DNA of 64,000 nucleotides from an uncultured Eubacteriales bacterium. Lineage in GTDB: Bacteria > Bacillota > Clostridia > Oscillospirales > Acutalibacteraceae. The DNA lies in the NCBI GenBank assembly GCA_905198155.1, contig CAJKBQ010000009.1, positions 1-64,000 on the forward strand. Reading direction: 5' to 3'. This document shows, piece by piece, positions 58,593 to 64,000 of the stretch. The notes under the pieces are model-generated. The model saw nothing but the letters and a program-made list of their open reading frames with translations. It did no database searches and was not told where the DNA came from. Each line of letters starts with the position of its first letter. Position 1 is the stretch's first letter. A program made the position numbers and the translations under genes.

Positions 58593-60500
58593 TTATTCCA
58601 GCTCAAACGCGCCGGTGTACAGCTGATAGTATTTGCCTTTTTTCTCAATCAGCTGCGCATGACTGCCGCGCTCGATGATGACGCCGTGATCCAGCACCAT
58701 GATGACGTCGGAATTGCGCACGGTGGACAGACGGTGCGCGATGACGAACACTGTGCGGCCTTTCATCAGCGAATCCATCCCGCGCTGGACGATCGCTTCG
58801 GTGCGCGTGTCGATCGACGAGGTCGCTTCGTCCAGAATCATCACCGGCGGGTCGGCCACAGCCGCGCGCGCGATGGCAATCAGCTGGCGCTGCCCCTGGG
58901 AAAGATTTGCACCGTTGCCGGCGAGGGCGGTGTCGTAGCCTTGCGGCAGGCGGGTGATGAAATCGTCCGCACCCGCCAGTTTGGCGGCGGCAATGCACTC
59001 GTCGTTGGTCGCGTCCAGCCGGCCGTAGCGGATGTTGTCCATCACGGTGCCGGTGAACAAGTTCGTGTCTTGCAGTACGATGCCCAGCGAACGGCGGAGA
59101 TCGCCCTTCTTGATTTTGTTGATGTTGATGCCGTCGTACCGGATTTTACCATCGTCAATGTCGTAGAAACGGTTGATGAGGTTGGTGATCGTCGTTTTGC
59201 CCGCGCCGGTCGCGCCAACGAATGCCACCTTCTGCCCCGGCTCGGCGTAGACGCACACGTCGTGCAGGACGAGTTTGTCCGGCTCGTAGCCGAAGTCTAC
59301 GTGGTTCAATCGCACATCGCCGGTCAGCTTGGTGTAGGTGACGGTGCCGTCGCCGTGCGGGTGTTTCCACGCCCATGTGCCGGTGTGTTCCGCGCACTCG
59401 ACCAGCTGGCCGTTTTCTTCGCGGGCATTGACCAGCGTGACGTAGCCGTCGTCGGTCTCCGGCTGCTCATCCAGCAGCGCAAAGATGCGCCCCGCGCCCG
59501 CCATGGCCATGACCACCGAGTTCACCTGCTGCGACACCTGGCCGATGTTGCCGCAGAACTGCTTGGTCATGTTCAGGAACGGCACGACGATGCTGATGCC
59601 CAGCGCTTTGCCGGAAATGCTCAGGTTTGGCGCGCCCGCAATCAGCAGTGCGCCGCCGGCCAGCGCGACAACCACATACAGCACGTTTCCGATGTTGCCC
59701 AAAATCGGCATCAGCATATTCGCGTACCGGTTGGCGCTGCGGGCGTCCTCAAACAGGGCGTCGTTGATTTTGTCAAAATCTGCTTTTGCTGCATCTTCGT
59801 GGCAGAACACTTTGACGACCTTCTGGCCGTTCATGATCTCTTCGATATAGCCTTCGGTGCGGCCGATGGCTTTTTGCTGGCGGATAAAGTATTTGGCCGA
59901 GCCGCCGCCGACTTTTTTGGTCACGAAGAACATCAGCACCACGCCCGCCAGCACCACCAGCGTCAGCCACACGCTGTAATACAGCATGATCGCCAGCACC
60001 GACGCGATGGTCACGACGGCGGCCAGCAGGCTGGGAATCGACTGGGACACCATTTGGCGGAGGGTGTCGATGTCGTTGGTGTAGTAGCTCATGATGTCGC
60101 CGTGGTTGTGCGTGTCGAAGTATTTGATCGGCAGATCCTGCATTTGGTCGAACATTTTTTTGCGGAGTTTGCACAGGAATCCCTGCGTGATGATCGCCAT
60201 CATCCGGTTCCACACGAACGTGGACACCAGCGACAGCACGTAGAAGCACAGCAGGATCGACACCAGCCGCAGAATCTGACCCTGCACGGCCGCCCAATTG
60301 CCCGCCGCCCAGGACTGCTCGATCACAGAGATGACGTTCTGCATGAAAACGGCCGGAATCGCGCCGACAACGGCGCTGAACAGGATGCACGCCCACGCCA
60401 GCGGAACGCGCACCGGGTAAAACGAAATCAGTATTTTGAGGAGGCGTCCGGCGACGCCTTTTTGAACCATGGGTTTGCCGCCCGGAGCTTTATTCGCCAT
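58593..60500 (-). CDS. ABC exporter, fused permease/ATPase (subunit 2 of heterodimer)
   Basis: 635 residues: six membrane helices (about 20-320) and a nucleotide-binding domain with Walker A VGATGAGKTTI, signature NLSQGQRQLIAIARA, Walker B MILDEATSS and the switch His in VIAHRLSTV. All catalytic residues are intact. The N-terminal half carries an acidic insertion between membrane and ATPase domains. The start at 60500 overlaps the partner gene by 11 bp, so the two are translated together and very probably form a MsbA/TM287-288-type heterodimer. The substrate is unknown. Confidence 0.93.
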   Translation of the reverse strand: MANKAPGGKPMVQKGVAGRLLKILISFYPVRVPLAWACILFSAVVGAIPAVFMQNVISVIEQSWAAGNWAAVQGQILRLVSILLCFYVLSLVSTFVWNRMMAIITQGFLCKLRKKMFDQMQDLPIKYFDTHNHGDIMSYYTNDIDTLRQMVSQSIPSLLAAVVTIASVLAIMLYYSVWLTLVVLAGVVLMFFVTKKVGGGSAKYFIRQQKAIGRTEGYIEEIMNGQKVVKVFCHEDAAKADFDKINDALFEDARSANRYANMLMPILGNIGNVLYVVVALAGGALLIAGAPNLSISGKALGISIVVPFLNMTKQFCGNIGQVSQQVNSVVMAMAGAGRIFALLDEQPETDDGYVTLVNAREENGQLVECAEHTGTWAWKHPHGDGTVTYTKLTGDVRLNHVDFGYEPDKLVLHDVCVYAEPGQKVAFVGATGAGKTTITNLINRFYDIDDGKIRYDGININKIKKGDLRRSLGIVLQDTNLFTGTVMDNIRYGRLDATNDECIAAAKLAGADDFITRLPQGYDTALAGNGANLSQGQRQLIAIARAAVADPPVMILDEATSSIDTRTEAIVQRGMDSLMKGRTVFVIAHRLSTVRNSDVIMVLDHGVIIERGSHAQLIEKKGKYYQLYTGAFELE

Positions 60501-62235
60501 CGGAATCACCCGCCTTGTTTTGAGAAGTATAGACCTCGCGGTAAATTTCGCACGATTGGAGCAGGTCGCGGTGCGTGCCGCACGCGGCGATGCGCCCGCC
60601 GTCCATCACGAGGATGCGGTCGGCGTCTTCGACCGACGCGGTGCGCTGCGCGATGATGATTTTGGTCGTTTGCGGCAGATATTTGCGGAACGCGGCGCGG
60701 ATCAGCGCGTCGGTTTTGGTGTCCACCGCGCTGGTGGAATCGTCCAGAATCAGGATTTTCGGCTTTTTCAGCAGCGCCCGCGCAATGCACAGCCGCTGTT
60801 TTTGCCCGCCGGACACGTTCGCGCCGCCCTGTTCGATGTATGTGTCGTACTTTTGAGGGAAAGACTGGACAAACTCGTCCGCCTGCGCCAGTTTGCACGC
60901 CTCGACCAGTTCGTCGTCCGTCGCGTCCGGGTTGCCCCAGCGGAGGTTTTCTTTGATCGTGCCGGAAAACAGCACGTTCTTCTGCAGCACGACCGCCACC
61001 TGATTGCGCAGCGCGTGCAGGCTGTATTCGCGGACGTCGCGGCCGCCGACGCGGACCGTTCCTTCCGTCGCGTCGTACAGGCGCGGGATCAGCTGAATCA
61101 GGCTCGACTTGGACGAACCGGTGCCGCCGATGATCCCGATGGTCTCGCCGGAGCGGATGTGCAGGTCGATATCGGCCAGCGCCATGCGGGCGGCCGAGCG
61201 GTTGTATTTGAAGCTGACATTGTCAAAATCCACCGAGCCGTCGGCGACCGTTTCGATCGGGTTCGCCGGGTCGGTCAATGCGCTGCGCTCGTCCAGCACT
61301 TCGGCCAGACGGCGGGCCGATTCGGCCGCCATGGTAATCATGACGAACACCATCGACACCATCATCAGGCTCATCAAAATCTGGAACCCGTACGTCAGCA
61401 TGGCCGACAGCTGCCCCACGTCCAGCGCAGTGCCGCGCGACGAAATGATGAGGTACGAACCGAAATACAGCACGACCGCCATGTTGACATACAGGCAGAA
61501 CTGCATCATCGGGCTGTTCAGCGCCAGAATTTTCTCGGCGTGCGTGAAGTCGGCGCAGACATCGTCGGCAGCGCGGGCGAATTTCTGTTTTTCGTATTCC
61601 TCGCGCACGAACGATTTGACGACGCGCATCCCCTTGACGTTTTCCTGGATGGAATCGTTCAATTTGTCGTATTTGCGGAACACGCGGCGGAACAGCGGCA
61701 TCACCGTGCGCGCCACCGCGTACAGCCCCAGCGCCAGCAGCGGCACCAGCGCGATAAATACGAACGCCAGGCGTCCGCCCATCACGAACGACATGGTCAG
61801 CGCAAAGATCAGCATCAGCGGCGCGCGGACGGCGATTCGGATAATCATCATGAACGCCATTTGCACGTTGGTGATATCGGTGGTCAGCCGCGTGACGAGC
61901 GACGAGGTGGAAAACCGGTCGATATTTTCAAACGAAAAGTCCTGCACCCGGTAAAACACGTCCTGCCGCAGGTTGCGCGCAAAGCCGCACGACGCTGTGG
62001 CGCAGAAACTGCCGGACAGCGCGCCGCACGCCAGCGACGCACACGCCATCAGCACCAGCACCGCGCCATACTGCGCGATCACGGCCAATTCGCACCCGGC
62101 CTTGATCTGATTGACCAGCTGCGAGATGACGAACGGGATCAGGCATTCGAGCACGACCTCCATCGACACAAAAATTGGCGTGAGGATCGTGGCTTTCCGG
62201 TATTCCCGGATACATTTTGCCAATTTACGAATCAT
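60490..62235 (-). CDS. ABC exporter, fused permease/ATPase (subunit 1 of heterodimer)
   Basis: 581 residues with six membrane helices and one ATPase domain: Walker A GGTGSSKSSLIQ (Ser in place of the usual Gly before Lys), signature NVSGGQKQRLCIARA, and Walker B ILILDDSTSAVD, in which the catalytic Glu is replaced by Asp. One degenerate site per dimer is usual for heterodimeric exporters. AGGGAGA precedes the ATG at 62235. A promoter lies upstream (TTGCAA 62308-62313, 17 bp, TACAAT 62285-62290). Confidence 0.93.
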   Translation of the reverse strand: MIRKLAKCIREYRKATILTPIFVSMEVVLECLIPFVISQLVNQIKAGCELAVIAQYGAVLVLMACASLACGALSGSFCATASCGFARNLRQDVFYRVQDFSFENIDRFSTSSLVTRLTTDITNVQMAFMMIIRIAVRAPLMLIFALTMSFVMGGRLAFVFIALVPLLALGLYAVARTVMPLFRRVFRKYDKLNDSIQENVKGMRVVKSFVREEYEKQKFARAADDVCADFTHAEKILALNSPMMQFCLYVNMAVVLYFGSYLIISSRGTALDVGQLSAMLTYGFQILMSLMMVSMVFVMITMAAESARRLAEVLDERSALTDPANPIETVADGSVDFDNVSFKYNRSAARMALADIDLHIRSGETIGIIGGTGSSKSSLIQLIPRLYDATEGTVRVGGRDVREYSLHALRNQVAVVLQKNVLFSGTIKENLRWGNPDATDDELVEACKLAQADEFVQSFPQKYDTYIEQGGANVSGGQKQRLCIARALLKKPKILILDDSTSAVDTKTDALIRAAFRKYLPQTTKIIIAQRTASVEDADRILVMDGGRIAACGTHRDLLQSCEIYREVYTSQNKAGDSDGE

Positions 62236-62284
62236 CGCGTTCTTGTCTCCCTGTTTGGATTCGGCCGCAAAGGGCCGTCTGAAT

Positions 62285-62313
62285 ATTGTAGCACAAATCG
62301 GCGAAAGTTGCAA
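62285..62313 (-). promoter_or_regulatory. Promoter of the ABC exporter operon
   Basis: On the minus strand TTGCAA (62308-62313), 17-bp spacer, TACAAT (62285-62290), 50 bp before the start codon. Confidence 0.7.
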
Positions 62314-62834
62314 CGCTGTTTGAAAAAAGTTTACAGATGGACACGGTACGATTATCCGGCGGGCGATCGATGATCGCCCCTACGATAGATTGGGGTGTTT
62401 ACGGTGTCTCCGTCCCGGCGGGTGTTGAAGGCAACTCCCTCAGCCTCTCGGCAGCTCCCTCGCGAGGGAGCCATGTACTACGGGACTCATGTAGTCGGGA
62501 AATCCTATCTGCCACAGGATTATTCTCCTCACGCGCTACACTCACGGTACGACTAAAAGGCTCCCTCGCGAGGGAGCTGGCAGCGGTCGACGCAGTCACC
62601 GCGTGCAGCGCCTGAGGGAGTTGCCCTCGGCCGCAGCGCAATCGCCGTGTTGTGCAACACCCAAAGGATTTTCCCCAAACAACAACCAAGCGACCCACAA
62701 CCGCCCCTCCGCAGAAAAAATCCCGCGTAGGCGCGATCATAGGCCGCCCGCATCTCCCCTGCGCCGCGCAGGCGCAAGGAGGAACACCCTATTATAATGT
62801 ACGGTTTTCCGCGGCGCATGCTAATATTAGCACC
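62314..62834. other. Non-coding stretch with a third MITE-like element
   Basis: About 520 bp without a gene. It holds the palindrome GGGCGATCGATGATCGCCC near 62361-62379 and the MITE-like element at 62427-62628. The rest, to the stop codon of the membrane-protein gene at 62835, shows nothing recognisable. Confidence 0.7.
62427..62628. mobile_element. MITE-like element, copy 3
   Basis: 202 bp, same terminal inverted repeats as the two elements at 57.3-57.9 kb (GAAGGCAACTCCCTCAG left; CTGAGGGAGTTGCCCTC right, one base different) and the same internal palindrome. The inner right-arm hairpin is replaced by GCAGCGGTCGACGCAGTCACC, a different sequence. The core shares GACTCATGTAGT with copy 2. Confidence 0.8.
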
Positions 62835-63533
62835 TCACGGCGTGCAGACGTGCGACGTGCGGAAAAAGATCGATTCGCCGATCAGCATCGGCGCCAAAAT
62901 CAGCCCCATTGCTTTCCGCGATGCCAGCAGATCCGTCATCGAAATCTGCAACCCGATCAGCATCGGCGCCAGCAGCACCGCCGCGATGCCGCAGCCGATG
63001 GCCGTCAGCATGAACCGCAGCCCGGTGGCGCGCGCTTTTTCGCCAAAGCCCATCAGCGCCAGTCCGGACAGCGCCGACGGCACCAGCATCATCATGCACG
63101 CGTGGAAAATCACCCACAGCAGCTGCTGCACGTTTTCCTGCCAGACCACCGCCGCGGCCACTTTGTCGGCCAATTCGCCCGAAATGCCCGAATCAGCGAA
63201 CAGCCCGGCCCACACATCGGTGTTCTGAGCCGCGATCACCAACTGACCGAAGTCCCATGCGCCGAATGACAAGGCCACCAGCCCCAGCACCAGCAGCGCC
63301 CATTCGCACACCATCGCCGGCACGCGCGCCACCGGTTCATCCGTCCGCGCCCGCCGCAGCACGGCGGTGAAAATCACGGCAATCCACAGCACGCCCGCCA
63401 GCTCCGGCGTCAGTGTTTCCCAGCTGACGCCGCTTTTCAGCGCGGGGATCACGCGGATCCCGTATACAACCAACCCCGCCACCACCAGCAGCAGCGCAAC
63501 GCTCATCGCGCGGGCCGTTTTTTTGATCGTCAT
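62835..63533 (-). CDS. Membrane protein, unknown function
   Basis: 232 residues with about six membrane helices: AMSVALLLVVAGLVVYGIRV, AGVLWIAVIFTAVL, VCEWALLVLGLVALSFGAW, LLWVIFHACMMMLVPSALSG, FMLTAIGCGIAAVLLAPMLI and AMGLILAPMLIG. Between helices 3 and 4 a polar loop of about 45 residues faces out or in. I do not recognise the family. GAGGAGG precedes the ATG at 63533, with a consensus promoter upstream. It is divergent from purB. Confidence 0.72.
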   Translation of the reverse strand: MTIKKTARAMSVALLLVVAGLVVYGIRVIPALKSGVSWETLTPELAGVLWIAVIFTAVLRRARTDEPVARVPAMVCEWALLVLGLVALSFGAWDFGQLVIAAQNTDVWAGLFADSGISGELADKVAAAVVWQENVQQLLWVIFHACMMMLVPSALSGLALMGFGEKARATGLRFMLTAIGCGIAAVLLAPMLIGLQISMTDLLASRKAMGLILAPMLIGESIFFRTSHVCTP

Positions 63534-63840
63534 TTGAAATACCTCCTCTTTTTCCTGGGAATCCCATCGGACGCGCCGACGTTCCCGGTCCGATATCTGC
63601 ATATTCTTATTATATCGAACCCGCAAGATTTTGTCAATCCCCTATTCGCATTTTCCCGCGGTCTCTGCGCGCCCCATTCCCCATCTTTCGCGCGGATTCG
63701 GGCAATTTTCTGTTCATCTGTCCAATTTTGGCGCGCGGCGCGCTTTTTCCGCCGAAAACGCTTGATTCCTGCGCGAAAAAAAGGTATAATAAATGTTGTT
63801 GTGTTTTTCCCCGAATGACACCCAAAGGAGCGATGCGTGC
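63534..63840. other. Divergent promoter region, membrane-protein gene / purB
   Basis: About 305 bp. Minus strand: TTGACA (63632-63637), 17 bp, TATAAT (63609-63614) for the membrane protein. Plus strand: TTGATT (63762-63767), 17 bp, TATAAT (63785-63790) for purB. No second ZTP aptamer is seen before purB. Confidence 0.75.
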
Positions 63841-64000
63841 ATGAATGCGAACGAATTTTACGAAAATCCACTGTGCGTGCGGTATTCGAGCGACGAGATG
63901 AAGCGCATTTTCTCGGCGGACAACAAGTTTTCCACTTGGCGGAAACTGTGGGTCGCGCTGGCAGAAAGTGAGCAGGAACTGGGGCTGGACATTTCCGACG
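63841..64000 (+). CDS. purB: Adenylosuccinate lyase, N-terminal part (runs off the window)
   Basis: First 53 codons only. MNANEFYENPLCVRYSSDEM and KFSTWRKLWVALAESEQEL are typical of the N terminus of PurB (RYSSxEM and the WRKLWVALAE helix). PurB releases fumarate from SAICAR and from adenylosuccinate, the one IMP-pathway enzyme missing from the operon at 24-37 kb. AAAGGAGCGATGCGTGC lies before the ATG. It has its own promoter, without the riboswitch. Confidence 0.85.
   Translation, partial: MNANEFYENPLCVRYSSDEMKRIFSADNKFSTWRKLWVALAESEQELGLDISD

Noticed and set aside
58584..62373. Two long plus-strand open frames (690 and 634 codons)
   Set aside because: They are antisense to the two ABC exporter genes, whose motifs are unmistakable; the antisense proteins are Arg/His-rich shadows.

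Overview
The window reads as chromosomal DNA of a bacterium of the phylum Bacillota, class Clostridia, probably an uncultured gut or rumen member of the Oscillospirales/Christensenellales type; that placement is inference. Evidence: strong purine-rich Shine-Dalgarno sites, several TTG/GTG starts, many near-consensus promoters (-35, 17-bp spacer, TATAAT-like -10), a single-chain clostridial-type PurL, a DUF4364 protein, a free-standing IMP cyclohydrolase next to a free-standing AICAR transformylase, and ZTP and Mn2+ riboswitches. No phage, plasmid, CRISPR or rRNA genes were seen.

Layout. 0-4.7 kb: two tandem Gfo/Idh/MocA (GH109-like) enzymes divergent from two tandem AraC regulators. 4.8-7.7 kb: proline operon proB-proA-proC. 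7.9-11.3 kb: metallophosphoesterase, GH5-like glycosidase and a small membrane protein. 11.3-14.6 kb: LOG-family enzyme, DeoR regulator, MFS transporter and a small P-loop protein. 14.7-18.9 kb: beta-CASP nuclease, uridine-kinase-like protein and MalQ, all on the minus strand. 19-23.7 kb: NIF3 protein, lipoprotein, NAD synthetase, small kinase and DUF4364. 23.9-37.2 kb: a complete-looking purine operon, purE-C-F-M-N-IMP cyclohydrolase-AICAR transformylase-purD-purL-fhs, behind one promoter and a ZTP riboswitch/terminator. 37.5-43.5 kb: DUF554, MntP behind a Mn2+ riboswitch, an ECF sigma factor with an overlapping membrane-protein gene, a GreA-like factor and RNase R. 43.5-48.6 kb: DMT transporter divergent from an IclR regulator, a 123-bp tandem repeat, tRNA-Gly, UppP, an oxidoreductase and an acetyltransferase. 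48.6-57.2 kb: accessory region with a four-site palindrome array, an SGNH hydrolase, a DUF362-ferredoxin protein, an unknown protein, and a five-gene operon of one U32-like protein, three related QueG-like Fe-S proteins and a cupin. 57.2-64 kb: three MITE-like elements, a heterodimeric ABC exporter with an acetyltransferase, a membrane protein, and the start of purB, which runs off the window.

How it fits together. The purine operon makes IMP, and its last gene (formate-THF ligase) makes the 10-formyl-THF precursor used by PurN and the AICAR transformylase. Control by ZTP/ZMP, which rises when 10-formyl-THF is short, is therefore coherent. The best candidate for an undescribed system is the U32/triple Fe-S/cupin operon at 52.7-57.1 kb. 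It has a cre/LacI-like site in its leader, and its Fe-S proteins carry an atypical second cysteine motif.
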